NCBI GenBank assembly: GCA_963978905.1
Contig: OZ022257.1
Location: 39,132,203-39,196,202 of the forward strand
Direction of reading: 5' to 3'
Source of the DNA: Trichostrongylus colubriformis
Taxonomy: Eukaryota; Nematoda; Chromadorea; Rhabditida; Trichostrongylidae
DNA length: 64,000 nucleotides
Of this stretch, positions 36,155 to 48,024 are shown piece after piece. A program made the translations under genes and the position numbers. Below the pieces are notes generated by a model. The model had not been told where the DNA came from, did not search any database, and worked only from the letters and a program-made list of their open reading frames with translations. Numbering within the stretch: the first letter of the stretch is position 1; each line of letters starts with the position of its first letter.

Positions 36155-36990
36155 TTAGCAGTAATACAGTACAATAAGTATCACTCTGCTATCATACTCT
36201 CTCACCACCTCAGTCTTTGTTCGGTAAAAATGACTTTGAGTGGAGAAGCACGTTAAAATAGGCGGAGCTTGGTGCCCTCCCCCCCGCCCAAACCCTCCAC
36301 TGAATGACCCGCTCCAAAAGATCCTTATTTCTCGCATTATCTCTACCAGTGTCTAGCTTGCATACATAGGTGTCTCACAAGTTCAATCCAGATTTTCAAG
36401 GAAATGAGAAGGGTTAGTGGGAAAAGGTAAAAGCGTTTTTTACCTGGTCCGTTTCACATCCCCCGGGTCCACTCTGCCTAACAGAGGCTAAAAGTAGAAT
36501 TAAAGACACCGGAAGGGCTGAATTTGGTAAATTGGGCGTTCCTGAAAGTGGGGGTGCTCAGCAATATAAAAGTAGAGAAAGAACGACATAAATTGGAAAA
36601 AACCGAGGAATGGGAACCCGGATGTTTCCCTCCTCTCTCGCGTCCCTCTGCGTCACTAACCGGGGTGGATGGGACAGAGGCCGATCAGCCGGCCGCGATC
36701 TTTTTTCCGCCCCTCCGCAGCGACTCACCTAGCCGAGGACCACAGAACGACATGTCGTGATGCAGGGTCATCATGACCTCTTCTGAAGTAGAAGGTTCGA
36801 TTTTTGAAAACATGCACTACCATATCTCAGTTTTTCCGTACCCCTACTGGTGCCTTTAAATGTGGGTGAAGAGTGATACTTATCGTATCGATATGCCATA
36901 CAGATCGAAAGACGTGATGCTTGACGTGTCGGCTTTCGTCATGAAAGCATCTACCGCTAGTACAAGAAGATTGAATTGCTATAACAAAAT
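36155..36990. repeat. Region bounded by inverted family H sequence
   Basis: 'acaataagtatcactctgct' near 36171 is mirrored on the complement by 'acgataagtatcactcttc' near 36865-36895. The right part (36845-36985) also matches 59895-59990 in reverse, including 'acacgtcaagca.cacgtc'. The GC-rich middle (36420-36760) includes a 78-codon frame with no motif. It could be a foldback element, though the arms are poorly conserved. Confidence 0.4.
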
Positions 36991-37639
36991 TACCCCTACC
37001 ATTGCCTACGAAGGACTCAGTTGACTGCAGCTAATATCCGACTACCAGTTTTAGCTACATGATCGCTCACGCATCCCTCGGCACTGCTGAAAGTAGAAAA
37101 TGTGAATAGGAATTGCTCAGCGATGCGATCCAACAATTTACAACTCAAATCAATAAATCAACGCCTATGTGAGTGGACTCATCCACAGGCATGACACACT
37201 GGTTTTTGGTTGTGCGAGCTACTCCTTTGATGTTGTGACCCATTACCTGTTTCTGGCCCTCTGCTCACAATCTGATCCATCTGGTGACTGCTCTGTGCTC
37301 TGCTGCTATGACTTACAAAAAGACTGCAATCGACTCCATTTGCTCGATTTCCCTCTGCAGGCCTGGTCGAGAACTTAGCTATCCCTCTGGCAACTTTCAC
37401 ATTTGCGCACCTTTCATCTGTGCTGACACACTTCTGCAGTCTATGTCACTGTTCACTCGAGAAACAGGGCTATCATAATCTAAGATTGATACTGATCATG
37501 CAGCGTTCACCTACTGAGTGGTTGCTTCCACCTCGACACCCGTATAATCACTCATTTGCATGCAGACAGACCTGCAGGCACTCACACGTACCTGCCAATA
37601 TATCGACGAACAACACACTCAGTTAGTGGTTTATGTAAC

Positions 37640-37734
37640 AGAAGAATATATAATCCTGTGTGTGTCTGTTGCTGTGTCTGACGGGTTAATAATATCTTTC
37701 GTCGCAACAGTGGTGGGATCCCGAATATCATTTA
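37640..37734 (+). repeat. Helitron-like head fragment
   Basis: 'aatatataatcctgtgtgtgtctgttgctgtgtctgacgg' and 'tttcgtcgcaacagtggtgggatcc' resemble the heads of the three longer copies, in plus orientation. It stops at the MITE that begins at 37735. Confidence 0.5.
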
Positions 37735-37989
37735 CCACTTGGCTGGCGCACACTACTGCGCGCAATTTAGCCATGTTTTGCAAAATGGGTTTGATCGGCC
37801 CGACCACAGTTGTGTATGGAACTGAGCGGAAATTTCCTTTCCTCTGCTTGCAGCTGAGCTATTGAATTGGAAAAAGCACAGAAGATGGCGTGATTGATCG
37901 GTACTGATATACTTCAGTCGCTCTGCACCGAACCCATTTTGCACGTTATCGACATGAACCACTAGCAGTAGTGTGCGCCAGCCAACTGG
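37735..37989. mobile_element. 255-bp MITE at the end of a Helitron-like copy
   Basis: The left end CCACTTGGCTGGCGCACACT is mirrored by the right end ending GCCAACTGG (37989); about 22 of 25 terminal bases pair. TTTA flanks both sides (37731-37734, 37990-37993). A shorter hairpin with the same tip occurs at about 25948-26017 at the same place in Helitron-like copy 1. It may be a separate MITE or an elaborated Helitron 3' hairpin. Confidence 0.6.
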
Positions 37990-38639
37990 TTTAGGTCATC
38001 ACTGGAACTTTGGGTAGTATGAAGTTGATAGTTTTGTATTCGATTGCATCGATTGGTACCAATTCGTTCACTTGCTGAGCATCTAATTCCTACACATTGA
38101 TGGCAGATCCATATCCCGCTTATCGATGTTTATCGTTTTCGTAAACATGCTTCAATATTTGGAATCTTACATAGTCTAGCGGTCGATACCCAGTGTTGCT
38201 GCTAGTAACGCATAAGAAAATGATTCCGAGTGAACCGCTTGCTTTGCTATCACAAATGTAGGTTGTATCATGATTATCAGTGTAGATCGCAGTATCAAGG
38301 GAAATGTACCATTTTTTGGATCGCTAGGCAATTCAGCGGTCGATACATGGGACAGTAATATCAAAACATAAACAAAATACCTTCACCCAATGCCACTGAA
38401 CATCAGACGCTTTTGCTGAAGCGGTCGTATAGTAGCAGTAAGCGTTGTAAAGGATTTCATCCCATCCAATTCCTAACGGTTCTTATCAGCCACTGTAAGG
38501 CCCCTGTACCCAACAATACCATTGAGGTCCGCGTACCCTACAATACCTGCGAGTGTGGACATTCCACTGATAGCCGCAAAAGCGAACCGGCCTTGGTGAC
38601 ATTTCCCTTCTCACGCTCCTTATCGAATCTTATCAACCA

Positions 38640-39760
38640 TCATCAATTTGAATCACTCACCATTGATGTTCCCGTCCCACCCTCCTAAACAGTTATAAAA
38701 TTCAGAGTTATGGGATTAACGCGGAGGCGATACGGATTTGACTACATTTGCCTACTCATGCTCCTTATCAAATTTTATAAATGTCCGTGGCCCACCCTGC
38801 TGAACACCCATGAGTGTATTGCTCTCGGATCAAAGCGAAGTGCGAAACGAATTTGACGACATTTGCCTTTTCATGCTCCTTTGCAAATCTTATCAACCGT
38901 TATCAAGCTGGATCACTCACCATCAATGTCCCCGTACCACTCCGCAAAACACCTGAGAGTATAAACGCCTTAGGATCAATGCTAAAAGCGAAAAGGATCC
39001 GACGACTCTAGCCTTTTCAAGCTCCTTATCGAATCTTGTCAACCGTTATCAATGCGAGTCCCCCAACATTAATGTCCCTGTCCCAACACTCAGAACACCC
39101 ATGAATACCTGCGTCTGGGATCAGCCCGAAAGGCGAAATTGATTAGACGACTCTGGCCGTTTTACGCTTATTATCGAATCTTATCAACCGTTATCAGTGT
39201 GGATCACCCACCATCAAAGTCCCCGTCCCACTCCGCAAAACACCTGTAAGTATGAACGCTCCGGGACTAATGCGAAAAGCGAAACGGATTCGACGACTCT
39301 GGCCGTTTTACGCTCATTATCGAATCTTATCAACCGTTATCAGTGTGGATCACCCACCATCAAAGTCCCCGTCCCACTCCGCAAAACACCTGTGAGTAAT
39401 AACGCCCTCGGATCAATGCGAAAAGCTAAACGGATTCGACGACTCAAGCCTTTTTGAGCTCCTTATCAAATCTTATCAACCATTATCAAGCTGGATCACC
39501 CACAGTCAATGTCCCCGTCCCACTCCGCAAGAGACTTGTGAGTATGAGCGCTCTAGGATCAATGCGAAAAGCGAAACGGATTCGACGTCTCTAGCCTTTT
39601 TACGCTCCTTATCGAATCTCATCAACCGTTATCAATGCGGGTCACCCACCATTAATGTCCCCGGCTCACCCTGCTTAACATCTGTGAGTGTCAGTGCTCT
39701 TGGATCAACGCGAAAGGCGAAATGGATTTGGCGACATTTGTCTTCCGAGGCTCCTTATCA
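38640..39760 (-). repeat. Minisatellite of about eight 145-bp units
   Basis: The word 'gtccccgtcccac' and variants recur near 38669, 38787, 38928, 39075, 39220, 39366, 39514 and 39656. Units at about 39177-39240 and 39323-39386 are almost identical, which points to recent duplication. Each unit contains 'ttatc.aatcttatcaaccgttatcaa'. There are no unique spacers. Confidence 0.8.
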
Positions 39761-39873
39761 GCCACCCCCTACATCACTTGTAAAACATCACTTGCCACCC
39801 CCTACATCACTTGTAAAATTCATGGTCTCAGCTTAACTGCGACGCGAGATATGAATTTCGTGACAGACGGACA

Positions 39874-39891
39874 AACACACACACACACACA
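39874..39891. repeat. (CA)n microsatellite in the Helitron-like head
   Basis: A run of CA repeats forms the complement of the (TG)n part of the element head. The same position in the other copies is shorter and less regular. Confidence 0.7.
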
Positions 39892-39921
39892 GACATACTA
39901 AGCGAATTATATGTAGTAGGA

Positions 39922-42374
39922 TGATATGAAGGGGTATTAAATGACCTAACAGCTGCTCGGTGTCACTTCATATGGTGCACAAAAGATAGGTCCTTTCTTG
40001 TAAAATTTTTTTCGAAACAGTAGAAATCGCATGAAGTTATTGTTTTCCACAAATCTCTACTTTGTCGTCAACAGCAAAGGACTAAGTTGAAAGAGAACAT
40101 TACAAATCCACCGCGAGTCAGACGAATTCGCAAAAGTGTCTCCCACATTCCCTTCTATACCTATGAAAGTTATTCGCCAAGATTGCGAGGATTCATTTGG
40201 GAACTACAACTCAGTCGTCCATCTTTTGATGATGCAGTTCCCGTTCTTCTATAGTGGCAGGTGACGTAACTGAAGTGAAACGCCTGCAGACACATTTATA
40301 AGTCGATACTGAATTCCCTAAGTAATTCAGGGTGCATCATCGATGATTTATGTCTACGCAAGACCAGTAACGAAATACAATCAAGAGTGTCTCCGAAAAT
40401 GGCTGACCGTTGACAACTGCGAGAGTAATTCTCAGCTAGCATTCGCAATCCAACTGGAGGTCACTAGCACGGAGTTTTCAGCTAGTAAGGTAAGGCACAA
40501 CGTTTATCCTCGGCCTTTTCACGAAAAAAATCAAAGGATGGTCAGCCAATGCTTTCGATCAGAAAAAACTGCTGAAAAAATATATGATTACCTGTAGTGG
40601 CTACGCGCTGTACCTCTTGCGTCAAATAACGCTCGCAAAATAACCTGGTGAGAAACGAACTACGCATAAGATGATGTGCCTATCTCGGCACGGCAGTCTC
40701 TGCGACGTTCGCACACCACAGAATAATCACTTGTGGTCGGACAGAGGTACCTACGAACCTATCGACAACAGACACACAAAGTTGGTGGTTACTTGGCTTA
40801 TCGCCTAATGCTTACGATCCGCTCGAGGTCGCACATTCGAACATAGTTCAAACGGTGCCAGGGTTCAATGAGTTTCACGTCCTTCACGAGGAGACGAGTC
40901 TTGCCTGTTTTTCACTTACGCGACGCGATCTGCCGCCAAGAGGTGACGGTAGACATACTACCCATCGGAGATGTTTTGAGAATAACTTAGAGGGGTCGAA
41001 AGGCAATAATCTGTCTCCAACATTTGAAAATGAGGTACGAAGGTAAGCAGCTTAGCAATGCCTGGCAAAGACGAAGTGTACTGAGGTCGAACTTGGCTGG
41101 AGTCCGAGAAAAAATTATCCGAACACCGTACCCATCATCTTAGAAAGTAGACTAGGGCAAGAAAGTCATTGTGAACTACATTCTTGCGGAGATTCAGCTG
41201 ATCAAATCGTACTATGAGATCTCCCAAATGCTCGTAGTCCGTTTCGCAGCTCGCATACAGCTCACCTCATCTGTCGTGAAAGCGTCGTTGACAAGCTGAA
41301 CAAAATTCACAATAATCTATGACTCCGATCGCAGACAACTAAGGCAACGATAAAGGTGGAAGCTAACAGAGTATCCGTCTCCAATAAGAAGCGTCGTGTA
41401 TCGTACGCCAGCTGTCGCAGCTATGGAGGAGGTAATCGAGTGCCCATTGGCGAAGGACATGCTCTCCTTTGGCATCTGCTAAGTGAGCTGCACCGACTCT
41501 GGTGGTGAAAAAGGCAGACAGACGCTGATCATCATCCATTTTCTACTTTCGACGACATCTTAAGGGTGCTATATGTCGGAGCGCTAATTTTGCGCAATGT
41601 AAACTTGGGCCTCACAAAAATTACACATTCATCAGCACTATAATGTTTCATACACTATAGGCTAGGATGAATTGAGGCTGTGCGAAAACATCGATGATTA
41701 CAAGAAACCACACCATAATTTTCTACTTATTGGCGAAAATCAGACTCAGATGCTTCAGAATGACTATATACTGACCACAGCAATAGTATTGACATGGGGG
41801 ATAATATACAAAAATATAAGTTGTGAAGCGCTGTACTCGTTGGAAAGTCCTCTATAGACTTGGCAGGAGCAAAATGCGGCGGTTCAAAGCAATTGTGGGA
41901 GGGAATCAGAATAGTTTACAATACATAACAAATACTGATACAAATAACAAATAAGATGTGACTTTCATGGCAGCAGTCACAACACCCCTTGCCACACGCC
42001 CACCAGCAGAGTGAGCTCGATAATGTTGCAGAGAAAATTAAACAATTCGCAGAAATATTTGCTCATAAAGAAAAGGCTAATTAATACTGAGTTTCCGAAT
42101 GGAAGTTTGATAGAAAAAGATGCGCAAAGAATGCAGTTGATACTGTCCGCATTCAGCGCGCTCCTCGTGAAGAACTCAGCGATAATTTACAAACATATGA
42201 ATCTAGATCCAGGACACTTACTTCACTCTTTATTTTTTACCCAGCGCTAAGGTGTGTGCCAGCTAAAAAAATTTTTTTCTCTGTGTGTGGCGCCTAACGC
42301 CATGGGTGTCGAGTAGAGGCGCAGTACTGCTTTTTAGATCAGCGCGTTCTGCATTGATGTATAAGTCATGTCTC
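39922..42374. other. No supported gene
   Basis: The frames at 40343-40597 (84 codons), 40855-41046 and 42011-42250 are short and without motifs or credible splice pairs. No paired terminal repeats found. Confidence 0.4.
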
Positions 42375-42382
42375 ATAATTGA

Positions 42383-43670
42383 GGGGTGAGGGTCTTTAGT
42401 TCCAATAGTGTACTGTAGGTGTACGGTAGTATAATTACAAGATTACTCAGGTCACCTCGCACCTCATCTCGCACCTCCTGGCCTTGCCTATGGGGTGGCC
42501 CATTTAGTCCCACCGACTATTGACCTTTGAGTGAAAGGTAATGCACATGTAAAAGGACAAAAGAGAAAGTGAATAAATAAAAAAGCATACGTAGTTCGCA
42601 GTAAAACTTCATTGATACAACCCAGACTCTTATGTTTGTTGTCAATAACCATAAGCGCGCCATGCATCTTTGCCTTCATTAGTAGTATTAGTAACGTTTG
42701 TTGGTAAAAATCTAGGCTAATAAGTAAAGGAAAGTAGTGATGTACTCTTTGATATAAAGATGGAGATTTAAGGCGCTTTCAGCGCCAATTAGTCCTTCCA
42801 GGGAGGTGCGCCGCGCATCCCAGTTCTATAGAATTGTGGTAGCGAGTGTATGCGATTTGGCTATACAAAGACTTGCGAGAGCTAGCCGATATACAACTCA
42901 GTGCTTTCATTGTCACAGACGAGTCTGGTACCAACTTCACTACCCTGGGGTGATGGAAGGTTTGGTAGGCCTGAACAGGCGCTAATGGGGGCTTTGATAC
43001 TGTGCCGTGAGAGTGGGGTGCGCACCGCTTGTCACTACACCACCTTCGCCCTGATATAATGATGAATCAGGAAATCTATCACATCTGAATTCTTTGCACT
43101 GTCACTCCTTTTATAATGTTGAGAATAGAAACCGGGTAGTTCGCGGGAGCTATCTAAAATTAAATACGATTATGATTGTGATTACGCGATTTAGTTTCGA
43201 GCTTTGGAGTTGGTCACTGCAGTCTTGCTTGCATTTCGTGTATGGCTTTCTTTGCACCAGAGTTTTGAAAAGGAAATCCACCAATTTGACAATAACTCGC
43301 TCATAATAATATTGGAATGCTTAGCTTAATTCACTTCGAATAAGAGATAGACGAGCTTCCTTTTGACTAAGCCTTGCATTTATAAGAACAGAACAAAATC
43401 ACTGTGAATAATAGTACTACATGTTGTTGTTATTTCTGTTTCCTTCGTTTTTTTGTTTGTTTTTCGTAGTAAATTAGCGTAATAAAAACGTTGTAATAAA
43501 AACATAATTATAACTGGGGAAGATGTCAACGGTCACTGCAAGCAGTTGGAAAGGTCACCCCACAGGCAAGGCTAGGAGGTGCGAAGCTAAGTGCGAAGTG
43601 ACCTAAGTAATCTTGTAATTATGCTACCGTACACCTACAGTACATTATTGGAACTAAAGGTGCACACCCC
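42383..43670. mobile_element. Element with 130-bp inverted ends and 8-bp target duplication
   Basis: The left arm (42383-42513) and the reverse complement of the right arm (43545-43670) align almost throughout: 'tttagttccaata.tgtactgtaggtgtacggta', 'ataattacaagattact.aggtcac', 'gccttgcct.tggggtg'. ATAATTGA lies directly outside each end (42375-42382 and 43671-43678). An 8-bp duplication suggests the hAT group, although other 8-bp groups exist. No transposase; a SINE-like copy lies inside. Confidence 0.75.
42797..43058 (-). repeat. tRNA-derived SINE-like copy 3, nested
   Basis: This is the best preserved head: on the minus strand GGGCGAAGGTGGTGTAGTGA is an A-box region and GGTGCGCACCCC plus GTATCAAAGCCC follow in the B-box region. 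The tail has 'gtctggtaccaactt', 'gggtgatggaaggtttgg' and 'gaggtgcgccgcgcat'. It sits inside the 42383-43670 element and is therefore younger than that insertion. Confidence 0.65.
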
Positions 43671-43678
43671 ATAATTGA

Positions 43679-46490
43679 GTACTGTTATGCTTCCAATAGC
43701 AATATGTTTAACATCCTCTTCACGATTTCAACTCTTTCTCGACCATGATCGTAGTTCCGTGACTGCTTCAATACAATTGTTCAGCTGATTCTGGATTTGC
43801 CTGGCCACGCTTCGCTTATCGACCCAATCCCTAATGCTATTGCTGCCAACGTTGACACTGATTGTGTCACTGGAATAAACATCGATGCAGGTGAGAGCAT
43901 TGTATCGAGTATTGAGCGAAATCTATGAAATTGATTACAGACACAAACACTGCCAACATTCTCGACGAGAAAGACTTAAGATACGCTCAGCGCATCCAGG
44001 AAGACAACAACACAAGGCTTGTTTCTTTGTCGGGTATATAACTGAAAAGTGGGACATACGAGTGTATTGTTCGCAAACAGCGAAGCATGCTCTCAAAAAG
44101 GGATGCAAAAGCATACGTAGCTCTAAAAGCGTCGCACTCGCGCTGTACCTGCTGCTTATAAAGAAGAATTCATGACAAAGAGAAAATCTGACTGGCTAGC
44201 TTTTTGAAAAGCTGAATTATTGTACCCACAAAACACGGTAACGATATCATTCTGAGTGTAGACTTTGAAAGTAGGATCTAAAGAAAGGAGGTTACAAAGC
44301 ATGAAGAGTCGAAAGCCTCGCGAAGTTTCAAGATGTTGCGAGGGATCAATGTCTAGCATCGCGCCGCACGGCATTGCAATGACTACTATACCATCTCCAG
44401 CAAAAGCTCATTTTAGGATGCCTGGGCAACAATGCCTAATAGCTAGGTCCGAATTGAAAAACCGGCGCTGAGTTTCCCAAACGTTTGCGCCGATTTGACA
44501 ATGTTACATAACAGTCTTGCCACTTTCTCTACAAAATTTCGGTGCAATCCGAATAAAGGGGAGGGCACCCCATTGGAGTACTTTTTCCCTTCCCAAGAAT
44601 AGGAATTGATCCCATTCCCTTCCTCCATTAGGGCTCAGACAAAAGCGTACGCTTGAGTATGCTGACTGAACCCTCAGAAATATTTCACAGATGCTCAGAT
44701 ATTTTTATCGGATGCCGTCTCCTCTCATTCCAACAGCATCTGATTTCTATATGTCAGTTTCAGGTGTGCAATACTGGCTCCAATCATGGATAGGCTTTTC
44801 CCACCAGTAGCACAGCCAGCACATGCGTAATCTTATAGGAATTATGCATGAATAAATATTAATCATTTGCGTACTTCTGTCAGTAGCTTCACTCTAGCGA
44901 GAGTTGATAATGTCTAGTGCCAGTGATACTCATGTCGAATTCTGAAGCAGCAGCCATATCTCCAATAGCATTCAATACATACGATACAATGAACAATGGT
45001 TTACATTATGAAACGGCAGAGTGATACTACAAGAGAGCTGAAGAAGCTCCATGATTGAGAACGACCTCACTATTTGGCGTATGCTTCCTGATTGATGACT
45101 AATCTTGAACACGAACTATGCGATGACAAGTATCGATTAATTTTCGGTAAATAGAGGATGCCTCGTGTAGATATGTGCATCAAAATCGATATGTAACAGA
45201 TATACTCATAATTAACTCTTACACTTATGAAAATATGCTGGATTGGAGCTAGTACGGCACTCGTATAAATCAAACGTCTCGTTTTTGATCGGTTACATTC
45301 GAGTAACCGACGTTACGACAGCTTGCGCACGATGCTTTACTGGCGGGAAGTCCGAGATATGTAGGTGATTTCACACTGAGCGGGGTCGCCGATTGTTTTC
45401 CACTGTGAAAGGAGAAGCACCTTTACTTTCGCCATCTATTGGCGTATTCATTTGGTAAGTGGGATTGATGGATATGTTAGCTAGGTGTATCGTGCAGCGG
45501 TAGTTCTACCAGGAAAGTGTACATTGTAAAAAGGCATAAATATACCATACAGAAAACAACTGTATTCTTCAGTGGAAAAGTCGTCATCACCGACTCGCCT
45601 CCTTCATGCTCAACTTATGTCTATGCTTTATTTCATTCCAACGCCCAAATGTTTCTAAGTTAATACCAGGAACTGTGCTTGTGCTTTAAGTTGCACTGTT
45701 GTACTTCCAAGACCAGACAATGGATCGCCCTTGCCTGAGCACACCTATAAGCGGACATCAGAAGGTTTCGATCATGCTATGTTCTGAGCTATGAAGGCTT
45801 ATAGCTGAGCAGACCTACAAGAGATGTGAACAGTAAAGTGCTACAGCACTTTCATCACAAACAAAACGGTTGGTTTTTGCCAACTAAAATGATGCGACGT
45901 TTCACCTTCGGAGAATCCTCAACCCGGTCACCCTTGTAAGCGAATCAAAAAAATTATGCCGAGAAAAGGTACTCAGGTGGGTTGAGCTCGGGTGACACAG
46001 GCTCCATGTTCTCAACCCTGCATTAAAAATAGGTGAGCGTTATATTACTCGCTATGATAATAGCGTCATGCGGTAGAAACACATCAGCGGCCTTCATGAT
46101 CAAAGCGAATTTCCTCATGATGTTGCTCACGACAGATTTGTCAGAGCGAATTACACAGCAGTTTCACGTTCACACTGACACCGTGTGGGTTCTTAGGTTT
46201 TGCTGATTTCCATGGCGACAACGAACGGCTTCTGGTTCTGATGAAGATCGCTCGCAATAAGCCTAGCAACTCACTTTTGGCACCTTACGTACATAATAAT
46301 GCACCCAGCCTATATGACGGATTGTATCTCGATCTCTCAACCACTGTTTTGACCTCTTAGTATAGAACTTTTTCCGTGGGCTTGGAACTTAGACGTGGGG
46401 AAGTAATGCACCCGTAAAAAATTGTGTGATACATTTCTAACAATGGTACATCGAAGACATGCATAATCGAAGATTCAAAAGGCTATTGAT
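43679..46490. other. No supported gene; one weak transposase-like spot
   Basis: The frame 43885-44175 (96 codons) and several shorter minus frames lack motifs. The only named candidate is the IS630/Tc1-like fragment at 45950-46085. The rest appears to be decayed sequence. Confidence 0.35.
45950..46085 (-). pseudogene. Possible Tc1/IS630-type transposase fragment
   Basis: On the minus strand a short frame reads NMEPVSPELNPPEYLFSA. This resembles the 'P.YSPELNPIEYLFS' block around the second catalytic Asp/Glu region of IS630-Tc1 transposases. Only about 20 residues support it, and no terminal repeats were found. Confidence 0.3.
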
Positions 46491-46497
46491 GTATACA

Positions 46498-46542
46498 GTT
46501 TCCTCTGCTATGCCAACGAGGTTGTCAGGTGGAACTTTTATT
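46498..46542 (-). repeat. Inverted partial copy of the Penelope-like 3' region
   Basis: The reverse complement gives 'aataaaagttcca.ct.acaac.tcgttggcatag.agaggaaact', matching 47411-47455. It lies upstream of the GIY-YIG fragment. Inverted, partial terminal copies are a known habit of Penelope-like elements. Confidence 0.6.
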
Positions 46543-46740
46543 GACAAGTTATTGATCTATCGATTTATCACTTTCAATAAGATCTCTTCATACATACCTT
46601 CATTTTCTAACAGAATAACTGCTGCAATTTAAAGATGCCTTGTTCGAGCATAGCTATATGAAGATGTCCTAGTTAGTGTACCTAATGGCAACATCAAAAG
46701 CCAACTTGTGCAAAACAGGATTTACGATAAGCTTTGCGTA

Positions 46741-47460
46741 TCATTGAATTGTGTTACATGCCCGTAGGATACAACTGGGGATTGTGCCAAAATTGGTGTA
46801 ATTTACAAATCGAATATCGGACATGAACGCAACGCACAATGAGGAAAGTGAGGTAAGACTAACAATACGTATCCAGGAACATCTTGGTAGCAGAAGACTA
46901 GGTAACACAGGAACACCTCTGGGGGAGCACATGACCGAGAAGCATGGTGGAAACGGCTTTGATGTGAAGTGCAGAATTCTGACATGCGAGACTGAGATTT
47001 CTGCCAGTAAAGTAGTTGAAGCATTTTGGACTTCCGCGAGAAATCCAAGTATGAACAACCAAATGAGTGTTTATTCAATACGAATGATCTCTTGCCATTT
47101 GCGCCACATTGCGAGTTGCTATTGTGAGAGAGAGACATGCATGTCCTTATTGTACTATACATATGTATGAGGACAGAATGGTATCTCTCATTCAGTGACA
47201 ATAACTGACGCTGAGTGGCGGCGTTCCGCTCTCGCGGTGGTGGACTGGGTGAGTTTCGTTCTCTCGTCGGGGTTTTATCGGCGGTTTCCCTGACGTCTCG
47301 TCATAACCGCTAGAAGCATGAGGCGTTTGATGGTATGATGGATAAAATCCTGGATCTTGAGCCACGTTTAGGCCTCTGAGAAAGACGATCTGATCGAAAC
47401 GTCAGGCCTCAAATAAAAGTTCCATCTAACAACTTCGTTGGCATAGTAGAGAAACTCGTA
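46741..47460 (+). pseudogene. Penelope-like element 3' part with GIY-YIG endonuclease remnant
   Basis: Plus-strand frames give a Cys-rich NCVTCPVGYNWG (46745), then IRIQEHLGSRRLGNTGTPLG, HMTEKHGGNGFDVKC and ISASKVVEAFW. After a frameshift near 47055 comes PNECLFNTNDLLPF. This is the C-terminal GIY-YIG nuclease region of Penelope-like retroelements as found in nematodes. The GIY and YIG residues fall in a damaged stretch at about 46790-46820. The 3' non-coding part has 'cctctgagaaagacgat..gaaacgtcaggcctc' and AATAAA (47412). The reverse transcriptase part is missing. Confidence 0.75.
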
Positions 47461-48024
47461 ATGAAGATCAATGCCGAGGTTTTACGAAGAGAGAAGTTGA
47501 AATCTAACATTATTGATAAAGAAGTCTTCATCCTGATAAACATTTTCGTTGCAACATAACAAAGAATACAATATTTCGTTTTTACCACGTATTTTTGGAT
47601 AAACTGACAAAAGGTTGTCTTATTCTGGGTACATGAAAGCATCAAAAAGCAACACATAAGCAGCAGAAAAACACAGCGTGTTCCAAATCGATGCTTCGCA
47701 GAACTTAGAACAAAGGTATTAGAAGGCACAGACTCCCGAATGTCGCCAACATTTGATCTACAGCTCTACGTTGTGCCAGCACTTATGTCCTGACTGCCAC
47801 GTGTGCCGTCATCCCATTATCTCCAGGTAAACGACACTGCTAGCACAGGCGCACCTACCGAAATGTACCACAAAGGACAACTTCGAAAAGGTGGGAGCAC
47901 CACATTTTAAGTTTCTGTGATGTCTTCCGAAAACAACAAGACATGAAGAGGGCACACTCGGAATGATGGGTAACAAACATAAGCATAGTGTCCGTTTTCA
48001 AGCGTCACCGTCCGTTTTCAAGCG
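47461..48024. other. No supported gene; 20-bp tandem duplication
   Basis: The 106-codon minus frame at 47409-47729 overlaps the Penelope-like 3' end and has no motif. TCCGTTTTCAAGCGTCACCG occurs twice in a row at 47991-48030; the second copy overlaps the proposed last exon of the minus-strand gene. Confidence 0.5.

Larger units (their letters stand above)
37990..39921 (-). mobile_element. Helitron-like element, copy 3, with expanded minisatellite
   Basis: On the minus strand it starts TCCTACTACATATAATTCGC at 39921, with an A before it, followed by a (TG)n run and 'cacgaaattcatatctcgcgtcgcag'. About eight tandem units of roughly 145 bp follow (38.65-39.75 kb). The tail near 38.0-38.4 kb matches the other copies in reverse. 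Short open frames in the array repeat the same peptide but shift phase between units, so they are not genes. Confidence 0.65.

Noticed and set aside
38640..39760. CRISPR-like regular repeats
   Set aside because: The 145-bp units are contiguous, with no unique spacers and no cas genes; this is a minisatellite in a Helitron-like element.
47370..47410. Hammerhead ribozyme in the Penelope-like 3' region
   Set aside because: The sequence has CTGA and GAAAC words, but the CTGATGA core and a proper third stem are not present.
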